A stretch of 64,000 bases of DNA from Roseobacter sp. (GTDB lineage: Bacteria > Pseudomonadota > Alphaproteobacteria > Rhodobacterales > Rhodobacteraceae), in the NCBI GenBank assembly GCA_002731875.1, contig PCCY01000020.1, forward strand, positions 143,944-207,943, given 5' to 3'. Under the pieces are notes generated by a model that ran no database searches, was not told the DNA's origin, and worked only from the letters and a program-made list of their open reading frames with translations. How positions within the stretch are numbered: position 1 is the first letter of the stretch; every line of letters begins with the position of its first letter. This document shows, piece by piece, positions 9,796-18,650 of the stretch. Position numbers and translations under genes: made by a program.

Positions 9796-11190
9796 ATGAA
9801 GATAACTAAAATTATGGCGATGGCTGTCGTGTTGGGGGCGTTCAGCGGCGGGATGTTGCAGGCGCAATCGTTTCGCGATCAGCCCGCCGAATTTCCACCA
9901 ATGTCCTATAAGGGCAAGCAGTATGTAGACAGCAAGGGCTGTGTTTTCATTCGCGCCGGCATAGACGGGAACGTCACATGGGTGCCAAGAGTGTCGCGCA
10001 AGCGTCAGGGGGTATGTGGTTTCAAGCCGTCGAACGTTGGAACCGCCGCGGCGAACCCGTCGACGAACACCGACACAGCGATCCAGATCACGCCCGACAA
10101 CGGCAGTGTCGCGCAACCCGCAGCGCGTGTTGCGACAGCGCAAGTCACTCCGCGCGCCGTGCCAGTGCGGCGTAGCGCACCGGCAGTAGTGCGCAAGGCA
10201 GCCCCAAAGGTTGTACGCCAAACCGCGCCGCGTCCCGTTGTGGTTGCCAAGGCACCGGCCCCCGTTGTCGTACCATCTGTCAGGGTGCCGGCGTCAGCCG
10301 TGCCAGCGGGGGGCGCGTGCCCAGGCCGCTCGGCCCTGAGCCAGCGTTACTCCGGTTCGAACCGCCGAGGCTTGGCGGTGCGTTGTGGTCCGCAGTCTGC
10401 ACCTATTGTGGCATCGCAGCCCGCACCCATCATGGTCGCACCGCAGGCCGGGCGCGTGGCGACGGTACCCGGGACACAGCGTCAGCATGCAGGTGTGGTC
10501 ACCACTGTTCCCTATGACCGCAGTGTTGCAGGTATAACGGCCACGACCCGTATCGTGCCCAAACACGTAGCACGGAACCGGTTGAACACCTCGGCCAATG
10601 TCGCTGTTCCCCATGGGTACAAGCAGGTCTGGACCGATGGCCGTCTGAACCCCAATCGGGCCGAGCAGAACCTGGAAGGACGTGCCCGTATGCTTCTGAT
10701 CTGGACGAATTCGGTCCCGCGTCGGTTGATCAATCAAGCCACAGGCAGAGACATGACGGCGCAAATCCCGCTTGTTTACCCTTATACGTCGATCGAACAG
10801 CAGCGCCGCGAACTGGGCGAGGTTACATTTGCGACGCGTGACGGCCAGCTGGTCAAGCGGATTGTACGTAACTCGCATACCGCAAGGGTCGGCCACAAGC
10901 CGGTCGTGTCCAGCAGATCTGCGGCCAAACCTGTCGCCGGCGCCGCCGCTCGCCGGATTGAAGCAACAGGGAATAGCTATGTGCAGGTCGGTGTGTACAG
11001 TCACAGCTCCAACGCGCAAAAGACCGCACGGCAGATTGCAAATATGGGGATGGGCGCACGTATCGGCAAAACGACCCGTGGCGGCAAGACCCTGCTGACC
11101 GTTCAGGCAGGACCGTTTGGGAAGGCTTCGGCCCCGTCAGCGTTGAGTTCGCTGCGGCGGGTCGGCTTTAGCGACGCCTATATCCGCTAA
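9796..11190 (+). CDS. Exported SPOR-domain cell-wall protein with two-cysteine module
   Basis: A signal peptide is clear at residues 1-24 (MKITKIMAMAVVLGAFSGG then MLQAQ). Residues 43-75 hold a short module YVDSKGC ... GVCG with cysteines at 49 and 74, shared with two proteins near 54 kb. Residues about 100-260 are a proline-, alanine- and valine-rich linker with a second cysteine pair (GGACPGRS ... VRCGPQ). The C-terminus from about 390 is a SPOR domain (SYVQVGVYSHSSNAQKTARQ ... LTVQAGPF), a fold that binds denuded peptidoglycan. The ATG at 9796 is chosen because the signal peptide starts there; an ATG at 9763 would bury it. It probably acts in the periplasm at the wall; the exact role is unknown. 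Its last 54 bp overlap the convergent GDSL gene. Confidence 0.85.
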   Translation: MKITKIMAMAVVLGAFSGGMLQAQSFRDQPAEFPPMSYKGKQYVDSKGCVFIRAGIDGNVTWVPRVSRKRQGVCGFKPSNVGTAAANPSTNTDTAIQITPDNGSVAQPAARVATAQVTPRAVPVRRSAPAVVRKAAPKVVRQTAPRPVVVAKAPAPVVVPSVRVPASAVPAGGACPGRSALSQRYSGSNRRGLAVRCGPQSAPIVASQPAPIMVAPQAGRVATVPGTQRQHAGVVTTVPYDRSVAGITATTRIVPKHVARNRLNTSANVAVPHGYKQVWTDGRLNPNRAEQNLEGRARMLLIWTNSVPRRLINQATGRDMTAQIPLVYPYTSIEQQRRELGEVTFATRDGQLVKRIVRNSHTARVGHKPVVSSRSAAKPVAGAAARRIEATGNSYVQVGVYSHSSNAQKTARQIANMGMGARIGKTTRGGKTLLTVQAGPFGKASAPSALSSLRRVGFSDAYIR

Positions 11191-11916
11191 GCCGCGCGCA
11201 TCTGCATCTACGTCTGGCCAGTCGGAGATAATCCGGCTGGCTATTTCGTTTCCCCATAGCGCATAGATTTCGGGACCAGGGTGATACCCGTCTTCCGCCA
11301 GTTGGGTGTGGTCAAGCGCGACGCTGAAGGGGACATGGCGGACATGGGGATCCGGATGTGCCAGCCGCGCCAGCGCCGCGTTAAAGCGGTGAGCCTCGCG
11401 GCCAAGCGACCACCGCAGGGGCTGCGGTAGAATGGGAAAGTCTCCCAATGGGGGAACGCCGGAAAGATAAATCAGTCGCGGCGCAAACAATGTATCGAGC
11501 CTTTCGATCAACCTTTGTTGCTGCCGCAGCCAGAGAGACCTTGGAACGGCATGTGTCACGTCGTTGACGCCAAGCGCGGTGACGATGATGTCGAACGGCG
11601 CGGGGTCCAGGCCGTTCAGCGTATCCAGCGTGCTGCGCGTGGTTGCGCCGGTTCGTGCCACCAACCGCCAGTCAATCGTGAATTGGCTGGCAAGCAACCG
11701 GATAAGCTGACCTGACAGCGCTTGTGACTGTTGACCGACACCGACCCCTGCCGCCGATGAATCGCCCAGGATGAGGATCGAAAGCGGCGGGCCATCGCCA
11801 ACCTGGCCAAACCGCGGGCCGTCGGCTTCGGGAAGGCGCAGCGCACGCGCCCGTACCCTAAAGCCTTGTGCCAAAAGAATGGGGAGCATCAAAACGCGAA
11901 GACTGATATCGAACAT
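11137..11916 (-). CDS. SGNH/GDSL-family hydrolase
   Basis: This is a serine hydrolase of the SGNH superfamily (esterase, lipase or acetylesterase type). Block I ILGDSSAAG carries the nucleophile serine, block III is ALGVNDVTH, and the C-terminal EDGYHPG gives the Asp-x-x-His pair. The N-terminus (MFDISLRVLMLPILLAQGFR) is hydrophobic and could be a membrane anchor or an uncleaved signal. The length of 259 residues is in range. It lies 9 bp after the M48-like gene, in one operon. Its 3' end overlaps the convergent SPOR gene by 54 bp, and the extra C-terminal tail is compositionally unremarkable. The substrate cannot be predicted. Confidence 0.85.
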   Translation of the reverse strand: MFDISLRVLMLPILLAQGFRVRARALRLPEADGPRFGQVGDGPPLSILILGDSSAAGVGVGQQSQALSGQLIRLLASQFTIDWRLVARTGATTRSTLDTLNGLDPAPFDIIVTALGVNDVTHAVPRSLWLRQQQRLIERLDTLFAPRLIYLSGVPPLGDFPILPQPLRWSLGREAHRFNAALARLAHPDPHVRHVPFSVALDHTQLAEDGYHPGPEIYALWGNEIASRIISDWPDVDADARGLADIGVAKADPPQRTQR

Positions 11917-11925
11917 CAGCGGTGC

Positions 11926-12939
11926 CTATCCAACGCAGATGTCTTGCAATCTCAGCCAATCAGCGTCGTTCAGAAGCGGTGCCGTTTCCTGGCCGTTCAT
12001 CGGGTCACGTTCAATCAATGCGCGAACCGTTGCGTCAGTTTTGTCGCGTGCCTGAGCGAATGGTGTACTGTGGAGCCTTTCCGCGGCAAACCGGGACAGC
12101 AAGGCGTCTGTCGGCGGTGGGTGGCCTTTCTGGCTCATCAGTCGTTCGGCATAGCTTTCGAGGGCCGCGTCGGAGACATCACCCGTCGTCAAAAGCCGGA
12201 AGTTTTCGCGCAATCCGATAGAGGAAAGCATATCGGCCAACGGGTCACTGACATCGCGGTTGGCCAGCTCTGACAGAATGAAGCCGCCGGCCACGTCGGG
12301 TGAATCGTAATTTTCAAACAGGGACTTGTCCAATACGATCAAGCCACCCGGTAACAGCAGGCTGGGTCGTGTCATCGCCGGCAGCACGACCAGCGGTCCT
12401 GCTGAGAGGCGCGCGCCGAGTTTGGCAAGGGCTAAGCGACCGCGAGGAAGGGTGCAGGCCACACCGGATACACGTTCGATTTGCTTGAGCAGCGCCGCAC
12501 CGATGGTAGCAGTTTTTACCTTTGGTACGACACGCAGTGTATGGTCTTGCACCGCACCTGGCAGCCAAAAAATGGCCAGGGCTGCCACAACAAGAAACGA
12601 CGCCAGGACACCATAGAGCCGAAGCCTGCCGGGACGCGGGCGACCACGGTCCACCACCTTGCGCAATGTTTCGATCGCAGCGATCATCTCGGCTTCGGAA
12701 TCCGGAATTTCCAGCGTCTCGGAGGGGTCCCCGTCGGGGTGGTAGATAGCTGGTCGCAAACCGGGATTCTTGCGGTCTACCGCAGCCAGCGACCAGTGGG
12801 CCAGTGCTTGATCTTTCAGGTTTGATATCACCAGGGTCGCATCCCCGATGGATACGATTACCTCGCGCCGCTGTTCATCTGGACCAGCACGCCAAAGGCC
12901 CGTTGCTTCTAACCGGGCATATTTTGAGAGCGCCGTCAT
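11926..12939 (-). CDS. Membrane-anchored M48-like protein lacking the zinc motif
   Basis: A 337-residue protein with a soluble N-terminal part, one membrane segment at about residues 109-127 (YGVLASFLVVAALAIFWLP) and a C-terminal domain that resembles M48 metallopeptidases. LPGGLIVLDKSLFENYDSPD (about 196-215) matches the LPGG...V..GL region of that family. Where HExxH should follow there is SELAN (223-227), so both zinc histidines are missing. A downstream ALESYAERL (about 260) resembles the third-ligand helix. The predicted state is a catalytically inactive homologue, possibly a scaffold or inhibitor-like partner. It is followed 9 bp later by the GDSL hydrolase. The family link is my reading of motifs and has not been searched. 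Confidence 0.6.
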   Translation of the reverse strand: MTALSKYARLEATGLWRAGPDEQRREVIVSIGDATLVISNLKDQALAHWSLAAVDRKNPGLRPAIYHPDGDPSETLEIPDSEAEMIAAIETLRKVVDRGRPRPGRLRLYGVLASFLVVAALAIFWLPGAVQDHTLRVVPKVKTATIGAALLKQIERVSGVACTLPRGRLALAKLGARLSAGPLVVLPAMTRPSLLLPGGLIVLDKSLFENYDSPDVAGGFILSELANRDVSDPLADMLSSIGLRENFRLLTTGDVSDAALESYAERLMSQKGHPPPTDALLSRFAAERLHSTPFAQARDKTDATVRALIERDPMNGQETAPLLNDADWLRLQDICVG

Positions 12940-13046
12940 AACCTGTAGTATACTGCCATATCGTTTTCGCTAGTCTACCATCTGTTACGGGTTGAGCAAT
13001 GGGGGCAGTTGGGCCAGCATGTGACAATTCTGGAGGAGATATGCAT

Positions 13047-13517
13047 ATGAAGATAAAACCCGCTCAAGTTGCCGATACAGCGGTTCTCGCTGACATGTGG
13101 TATAAGGGCTGGTACCAGGCTCATGCGAAAATAGTACCGCGCGCGCTTCTCAACCTACGTACGCCGGCAGAGTTTGCCGCGCGCATGGATGCACATCTGG
13201 GACAGACGCATGTGGCGTGGCAGGATGATCAGATTGTCGGATTTTTCATGCTCGACCAGGACGAGATATATCAGTTCTACGTGAACCACCCGTATCAGGG
13301 CACCGGCATTGCGACAAGGCTTATGCACGCGGCGGAACAAGCATTGGGCGACGGGCTGAAGTGGCTGGCCTGTTCAGTCGGTAATGAGCGTGCCGCCGCA
13401 TTTTATGAAAAATGCGGATGGACGCAGGCTGGGGCGATCCCTTACGAGGTCGAGACCGGAGAGGGCCCGTTGGTGGTCGATGTCTGGCGGTACGAAAAAC
13501 GACTGAGCATAGCTTGA
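13047..13517 (+). CDS. GNAT family N-acetyltransferase
   Basis: A cytosolic acetyl-CoA-dependent acetyltransferase of unknown substrate. The acetyl-CoA binding motif A is clear: IYQFYVNHPYQGTGIATRLM (V..xxQGxGxA). It is followed by LACSVGNERAAAFYEKCGW, the typical motif B with a helix and FYEKxGW. The protein is 156 residues from ATG 13047. GGAGG at 13032 precedes two in-frame ATGs at 13041 and 13047; the second has the better spacing. It stands alone between divergent and convergent neighbours, so context gives no substrate hint. Confidence 0.88.
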   Translation: MKIKPAQVADTAVLADMWYKGWYQAHAKIVPRALLNLRTPAEFAARMDAHLGQTHVAWQDDQIVGFFMLDQDEIYQFYVNHPYQGTGIATRLMHAAEQALGDGLKWLACSVGNERAAAFYEKCGWTQAGAIPYEVETGEGPLVVDVWRYEKRLSIA

Positions 13518-13593
13518 AAGCACAGGTGCCTTTCCCAACTTGCACCCCTTGGCTGGAATGGCGCGCGAGCGGGCGTAAAGCGGGACGCTTCGC

Positions 13594-15219
13594 TTAAAGC
13601 GCCGCCGCGGATTTGCGCAGTTCAAATTTCTGGATCTTCCCGGTCGAGGTTTTTGGAAGCTCCTGAAACACAATCTTTTTTGGTGTCTTGAAACCGGCCA
13701 ACGTTTCGCGTGCAAAGGCGATCATCGCAGCCTCGTCACCGACAGCGCCAGCTTTGAGTTCGACGAAAGCGCAGGGCACTTCGCCCCATTTTTCGTCCGG
13801 TTTGGCGACGACGGCGGCCAGATTAACGTCAGGGTGTCCCATCAAGACGCCTTCGACCTCTACCGATGAAATGTTTTCTCCGCCTGAGATGATGATGTCT
13901 TTGGCGCGATCCGCGATCTGGATGTGACCATTCGGGTGCTGCACTGCCAAATCTCCTGAATGGAAGTACCCCCCTTCAAAGGCTTCGCGCGTGGCGGACG
14001 GATTTTTAAAATACCCTTTCATCACCGCATTGCCGCGGATCATGATTTCGCCTTGTGTCGTACCATCGCGTGCGACCTGCGCCATCTGGTCATCCAGCAC
14101 GGTGATCTCCTCCATCATTGGCATGGCCACACCCTGACGGGCCTTGATCGCGGCGCGCTCGGCCCCTTGCACGCTGTCCCATGCGGGGTCCCACAGACAT
14201 TCAGTGACATGGCCGTAGGTCTCGGTTAGCCCGTAGACCTGCGTGACGTTGAACCCCAAAGCTTCGATCTTGGACAGGGTGGCAGGGGCAGGGGGCGCAC
14301 CGGCGGTAAACACTTCGACCGTGTGATCAAAGGCGCGCCGTTCGTTTTGCTGTGCGTTGACCAGCATGTTCAGCACGATAGGAGCCCCGCCGAAATGGGT
14401 CACACCCAGGTCCGCAATCGCATCGTAGATCGCGGCGGCGGTCACATCGCGGCAGCACACCAGTGTCCCCCCCAACAATGGCATCATCCAGGTGTGGTTC
14501 CATCCGTTGCAATGGAAAAGCGGCACGATCTGCATGAATACGGGGCGCATGACCATGCGCCAGCTGATCACTGTGCCCATTGTCATCAAATAGGCCCCAC
14601 GGTGATGATAGACCACGCCCTTGGGCCGCCCGGTGGTGCCCGATGTGTAATTCAGCGCGAGGCTTTCCCATTCGTCCTCCGGCATCACCCATGTAAACTG
14701 AGGGTCAGCTTCGGCGATCAGATCCTCGTATTCGCGGTGCCTGCCTGACGCGGGGTAGCCGGCACTGGGGTCGGGCACCTCGATGATCATCGGCGCCTGC
14801 TCTCCTGCCTGCGCACAGGCCGCTTCTGCCAATTCGATGAATTGCGTATCGGCCAACAGAACACGGGCTTCGCCGTGATCAAGGACATAGGCGACGGTAT
14901 CCACATCCAGCCTTGTATTGATTGTGTTCAACACCGCGCCGCATGCCGGAACGCCAAAGTGCGCTTCGGCTTGCGCCGGTACGTTCGGCAGCAGGGTCGC
15001 CACGACCTGCCCGGGGCTCACTCCAAGTTTGACCAAGCCCGAGGCCAGCCTGCTACACCGGGCATGATACTGCGCGTAAGTCAGGGACATCGCGCCATAT
15101 GAAACAGCCGTCACATCGTGGAATACCGTTGCCGCGCGTTGCAGATGCGACAGGGGGGTAAGTGCGACGTAATTGGCGCGACATTTGTCCAAGCCGTCTT
15201 CGTTTGTCATCCAACCCAT
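13594..15219 (-). CDS. Acyl-CoA synthetase (AMP-dependent, FadD/DmdB-like)
   Basis: This ANL-superfamily ligase activates a carboxylic acid to acyl-CoA. Motifs include NYTSGTTGRPKGVVYHH (P-loop), FHCNGWNHTW, GLTETYG, GDLAVQHPNGHIQIADRAKD and the catalytic lysine in PKTSTGKIQKF near residue 528. The length of 541 residues fits the medium-chain group that also contains Roseobacter DmdB, which activates methylmercaptopropionate. I cannot separate a medium-chain fatty-acid ligase from a DmdB by eye. The nearby fadB-fadA-acyl-CoA dehydrogenase cluster on the same strand makes a role feeding beta-oxidation plausible, but the sulfotransferase gene on the other strand separates them. Confidence 0.85.
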   Translation of the reverse strand: MGWMTNEDGLDKCRANYVALTPLSHLQRAATVFHDVTAVSYGAMSLTYAQYHARCSRLASGLVKLGVSPGQVVATLLPNVPAQAEAHFGVPACGAVLNTINTRLDVDTVAYVLDHGEARVLLADTQFIELAEAACAQAGEQAPMIIEVPDPSAGYPASGRHREYEDLIAEADPQFTWVMPEDEWESLALNYTSGTTGRPKGVVYHHRGAYLMTMGTVISWRMVMRPVFMQIVPLFHCNGWNHTWMMPLLGGTLVCCRDVTAAAIYDAIADLGVTHFGGAPIVLNMLVNAQQNERRAFDHTVEVFTAGAPPAPATLSKIEALGFNVTQVYGLTETYGHVTECLWDPAWDSVQGAERAAIKARQGVAMPMMEEITVLDDQMAQVARDGTTQGEIMIRGNAVMKGYFKNPSATREAFEGGYFHSGDLAVQHPNGHIQIADRAKDIIISGGENISSVEVEGVLMGHPDVNLAAVVAKPDEKWGEVPCAFVELKAGAVGDEAAMIAFARETLAGFKTPKKIVFQELPKTSTGKIQKFELRKSAAAL

Positions 15220-15397
15220 GGTATTTCCTGCCGTTTAGAACATTATCGGCATAAGTATTGCGTGGGAGCAGGGTTTTTGAAAAGAGTGAAACCGCATAGC
15301 CATTCGGAGACTGACGCATTTTGTGCACAATGCTGAATTTGGAGCGCACCCGCGCATTGGGCTTTATTGACCCGCGCAGCCCAACGGGGGACGTGAT

Positions 15398-16048
15398 GTG
15401 ATCATCAGCAAGGGTCGGGGTTATATCTTTGTTCACATTCCAAAAACCGGCGGAACATCATTGGCGCTGGCATTGGAAAGCCGCGCCATGAAAGACGACA
15501 TGATGATGGGTGATACGCCCAAGGCGGTGAAGCGCCGCAAACGGTTGGACGGTGCCAACGCTGCGGGGCGTCTTTGGAAACATTCTACATTGGCAGATAT
15601 CGAGGGCTTGGTGCCACGGGATGAGATCGCGCGAATGTTTGCCTTTACCATGGTGCGCAACCCCTGGGACCGGATTGTCAGCTATTTCCACTGGTTGCGA
15701 GAGCAGACATTTGACCATCCGGCGGTGGTGTTGGCCGGGCGGGTAGACTTTGGCACTTTTGTAAACACGCCGTTTGTACAGGCAAGCCTGCAAGCCGCAC
15801 CATACGGCCATTATATGCGCGACAGCCTGAAACAAGAGCAGTGCAAGCTGTTCATTCGGGTTGAACATTTCGCCCAGGATGCCGCGCCGCTGTTTGATCA
15901 TCTGGGGTTCGACCTGATCCTCGCACATAAAAACACATCGAACCGCGAGCGGGACTATCGAGGGTATTACACTGCGCAGACACGTGATCTGGTAGCCGGG
16001 CTTTGCGCCGAGGACATCGCGCGTTTCGGGTACCGTTTCGACACCTGA
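15398..16048 (+). CDS. Sulfotransferase family protein
   Basis: A PAPS-dependent sulfotransferase-like protein of 216 residues. The 5'-phosphosulfate-binding loop FVHIPKTGGTSL is at residues 11-22, and the 3'-phosphate motif FTMVRNPWDRIVSYFHWLR near 85 is typical of the sulfotransferase-2 / heparan sulfotransferase-like group. Such bacterial enzymes often modify surface carbohydrates, but no polysaccharide genes lie here. The start is a GTG at 15398; an overlapping ATG at 15396 is out of frame. A 9-bp hairpin follows the stop. Substrate unknown. Confidence 0.85.
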   Translation: MIISKGRGYIFVHIPKTGGTSLALALESRAMKDDMMMGDTPKAVKRRKRLDGANAAGRLWKHSTLADIEGLVPRDEIARMFAFTMVRNPWDRIVSYFHWLREQTFDHPAVVLAGRVDFGTFVNTPFVQASLQAAPYGHYMRDSLKQEQCKLFIRVEHFAQDAAPLFDHLGFDLILAHKNTSNRERDYRGYYTAQTRDLVAGLCAEDIARFGYRFDT

Positions 16049-16057
16049 AGGTGAAAA

Positions 16058-16080
16058 CGGCCAGCAGGGGATGCTGGCCG
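16058..16080. terminator. Hairpin terminator between sulfotransferase and fadB
   Basis: A perfect 9-bp stem, CGGCCAGCA (16058-16066) with TGCTGGCCG (16072-16080). On the minus strand it is followed by TTTTCACC, so it best serves as the end of the fadB transcript. It may also end the sulfotransferase transcript. Confidence 0.75.
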
Positions 16081-16121
16081 CTTCAAAAGTATTCATGCCT
16101 GGGCCAATACCGGTTTAAGTT

Positions 16122-18323
16122 TTAAGCGGCCTTGGCGTCCGGCCCGAAGCGACCATAGAAGGTCTGGTTCTTCTCGGCCATTTCACGCAGCAGGTCAGGG
16201 CATTTGAACCGCTCGCCGAACTGCGCTTCCAACTGGTCACAACGTTCCGCGGCATAGGGCGTGCCGATGATGTCGAGCCAGCTGAACGGGCCGCCGGACC
16301 AGGGCGCAAAGCCCCAGCCAAGGATCGCGCCCACGTCGCCTTCGCGGATGTCTTCCAGCACGCCTTCTTCCAGCGCACGTACCGCTTCGAGCACTTGCAC
16401 GAACATCAGACGGTCCTGCACATCGCGCAGGTCTGGCTGTTCCTCGGCCAGCGGGAACTTGTCGTGCATCCCCTTCCAATAGCCCTGACGCTTGCCCTTT
16501 TCGTCATAGTCAAAGAAGCCCGCGTTCGCCTTGCGGCCCAGACGACCCAGATCTTCCATCCAGAAGATCAGATCATCCGCTTGGCTGGCAGGATATGCAT
16601 TGCCCATGGCCGCCTTGGTCGCGCGGGCAATCTTGGCCCCCAGATCGATCGAGGTCTCATCGGTCAGCTGCACCGGCCCCACGGGGAAGCCCAAAAGCTG
16701 TGCCGCGTGATCGACCAGTTGTGGCGCTGTGCCTTCGGTGATCATCCGCGCGCCTTCGTTGGCATAGGGGATGATGCAGCGATTGGCATAGAAGAACCGC
16801 GCGTCGTTGACCACGATCGGCGTCTTGCGGATCTGACGCACATAGTCGAGCGATTTGGCCACCGCACGGTCACCGGTTTCGGCCCCCTTGATGATCTCCA
16901 CCAGCGCCATTTTTTCGACGGGAGAGAAAAAGTGGATGCCGATGAACTGATCTGCCCGGCTGGAGGCTTTGGCCAGTTCGGTGATCGGCAGGGTCGAGGT
17001 GTTGGAGGCAAAGATGCAATCCTCGGGGATCACGGCTTCGACCTTCTTGGTCATCTCGGCCTTGACGGCAGGGTCTTCAAAGACGGCTTCGATGATCAGG
17101 TCACATCCTTTCAGCGCGTCCAGATCGGTGGTTGCGGTGATCAAATCCAGGGCGGCGGCTTTCTTTTCCTCGGTGGATTTCTTGCGCGAGATGCCCTTGT
17201 CAAAGAAGCCGGCGGAATAGGCTTTGCCCTTGTCGGCGGCTTCCTGCGTCTGGTCGATCAACACGACTTCGATCCCGGCTTGCACGGAGACAAGCGCGAT
17301 GCCCGCACCCATCATGCCAGCCCCCAGAACGCCCAGCTTCTTGACGCGCTGGTCGGCGACGCCTTCGGGACGCACCGCGCCTTTCTCCAGCGCTTCCTTG
17401 TTCAGGAACAGCGACCGGATCATGGCAGAGGAGGACGGGTTCAGCAGGATGTTGGTGAACCAGCGCGCCTCGATCTTCAGCGCGGTATCAAACGGCACAA
17501 GCGAACCTTCGTAAACGGCGCTCAGCAACGCCTTGGCCGCAGGGAAGGCACCTTGGGTCTTGCCGTTGACCATCGCATTGGCCCCGACAAACGTCATGAA
17601 GCCCGCAGGGTGATAGGGGGCACCACCGGGCATCTTGTAGCCTTTGGCGTCCCAGGGTTTCAGAATGTCCGCATCCTTTGCATTCAGCACCCATTCCTTT
17701 GCAGCGGCTACCGGATCAGCGACAACTTCGTCGATCAGACCGGCAGATTTCGCGGCAGCAGGGGCTACCATCTTGCCTTCCAGCAAGAAGGGCGATGCGG
17801 CCATCGCGCCCAGTTTGCGCGCCAGACGGGTGGTGCCGCCCGCGCCGGGGAAGATACCGACCATGATCTCGGGCAGGCCGATGCGCGCCTTGGGGTTATC
17901 GGCGACAAAGATGCGGTGCGTGGCAAGCGGGAGTTCAAGCCCGATGCCCGCGGCAGTGCCGGGCAGGGCAGAGGCAATCGGCTTGCCGCCCTTGTTGGTC
18001 TTGAGGTCCATGCCAGCGCGTTCGATCTTGCGCAGTAGGGCATGCATTTTCATCGTGCCGTCAAACAGCCCCTGTGCGGGGTCGTCCCCTGCGTCTTCGC
18101 GCATCTTGGCGAGCAGGTTCAAGTCCATACCACCGGCAAAGGACCCGTCTTTGCCAGAGGTGATCACGGCCCCCTTGATGGCGTCGTCGGACAGGACTTT
18201 GTCGATGATGCTGTCTAGCTCGGACAGGCCCTCGATCGACATGACGTTCATGGATTTTCCGGGCACGTCCCAGGTGATGATGGCGACGCCATCGGCGTCT
18301 GTCTTCATGGTGAAATCGGTCAT
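16122..18323 (-). CDS. fadB: Bifunctional enoyl-CoA hydratase / 3-hydroxyacyl-CoA dehydrogenase
   Basis: The alpha subunit of the fatty-acid oxidation complex, doing the hydration and NAD-dependent oxidation steps of beta-oxidation. Residues 1 to about 200 are the crotonase-fold hydratase (SGKDGSFAGGMDL, then PEIMVGIFPGAGGTTRLARK with the catalytic glutamate region). The Rossmann part begins at VLGAGMMGAGIALVS near 340, followed by NTSTLPITELA, IGIHFFSPVEKMALVEI and VVNDARFFYANR. The length of 733 residues is normal for FadB/FadJ. Upstream, on the same strand, are the 99-residue coupled gene and fadA, which encodes the thiolase partner. Confidence 0.94.
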   Translation of the reverse strand: MTDFTMKTDADGVAIITWDVPGKSMNVMSIEGLSELDSIIDKVLSDDAIKGAVITSGKDGSFAGGMDLNLLAKMREDAGDDPAQGLFDGTMKMHALLRKIERAGMDLKTNKGGKPIASALPGTAAGIGLELPLATHRIFVADNPKARIGLPEIMVGIFPGAGGTTRLARKLGAMAASPFLLEGKMVAPAAAKSAGLIDEVVADPVAAAKEWVLNAKDADILKPWDAKGYKMPGGAPYHPAGFMTFVGANAMVNGKTQGAFPAAKALLSAVYEGSLVPFDTALKIEARWFTNILLNPSSSAMIRSLFLNKEALEKGAVRPEGVADQRVKKLGVLGAGMMGAGIALVSVQAGIEVVLIDQTQEAADKGKAYSAGFFDKGISRKKSTEEKKAAALDLITATTDLDALKGCDLIIEAVFEDPAVKAEMTKKVEAVIPEDCIFASNTSTLPITELAKASSRADQFIGIHFFSPVEKMALVEIIKGAETGDRAVAKSLDYVRQIRKTPIVVNDARFFYANRCIIPYANEGARMITEGTAPQLVDHAAQLLGFPVGPVQLTDETSIDLGAKIARATKAAMGNAYPASQADDLIFWMEDLGRLGRKANAGFFDYDEKGKRQGYWKGMHDKFPLAEEQPDLRDVQDRLMFVQVLEAVRALEEGVLEDIREGDVGAILGWGFAPWSGGPFSWLDIIGTPYAAERCDQLEAQFGERFKCPDLLREMAEKNQTFYGRFGPDAKAA

Positions 18324-18350
18324 TCAAATCTCTCCCTGATTTGGAGTGTG

Positions 18351-18650
18351 TTACGAGCGCTGAGGCGTATAGTCAGCGAATTTTTCAAGCAGTGAGCGGA
18401 TCAAGGCGATGGTGGCTTCGGGGCCTTTGTCGCAGTCATCCGCGCTTAGCAGTATCCGTTTGAAGTCCTTGAACCGCTCGCGGTCATAGCTGTCGCTTGG
18501 ATCGTTGCGATGCTTGAAGAACAGCGGCGGCGTGGCCTGATACAGGCGCACATATTTCCCCCCTCGTTCCTCTGCGAGGTGAAGGTCCCTCAGCCCACGC
18601 CGCGTTGCCAGATCGGCCACGGCGTGGAAAGGATGCGGCTGGTCGCCCAT
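18351..18650 (-). CDS. Small conserved-looking protein coupled to fadA, function unknown
   Basis: A 99-residue soluble protein, MGDQPHPFHAVADLATRRGL at the N-terminus, then LAEERGGKYVRLYQATPPLF and a charged C-terminal half with DRERFKDFKRILLSADDCD. Its ATG overlaps the fadA stop by one base (TGATG), so it is translationally coupled to the thiolase. fadB starts 27 bp after its stop. A longer reading from 18698 lies inside fadA and is rejected. No cysteine motif, signal peptide or membrane segment is evident. Position suggests an accessory role in beta-oxidation, but I do not recognise the family. Confidence 0.7.
   Translation of the reverse strand: MGDQPHPFHAVADLATRRGLRDLHLAEERGGKYVRLYQATPPLFFKHRNDPSDSYDRERFKDFKRILLSADDCDKGPEATIALIRSLLEKFADYTPQRS

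Noticed and set aside
16395..18038. A 547-codon open frame on the plus strand opposite fadB
   Set aside because: It is the antisense shadow of a clearly assigned fadB; no family motifs, and GC-rich codon bias produces long antisense frames.
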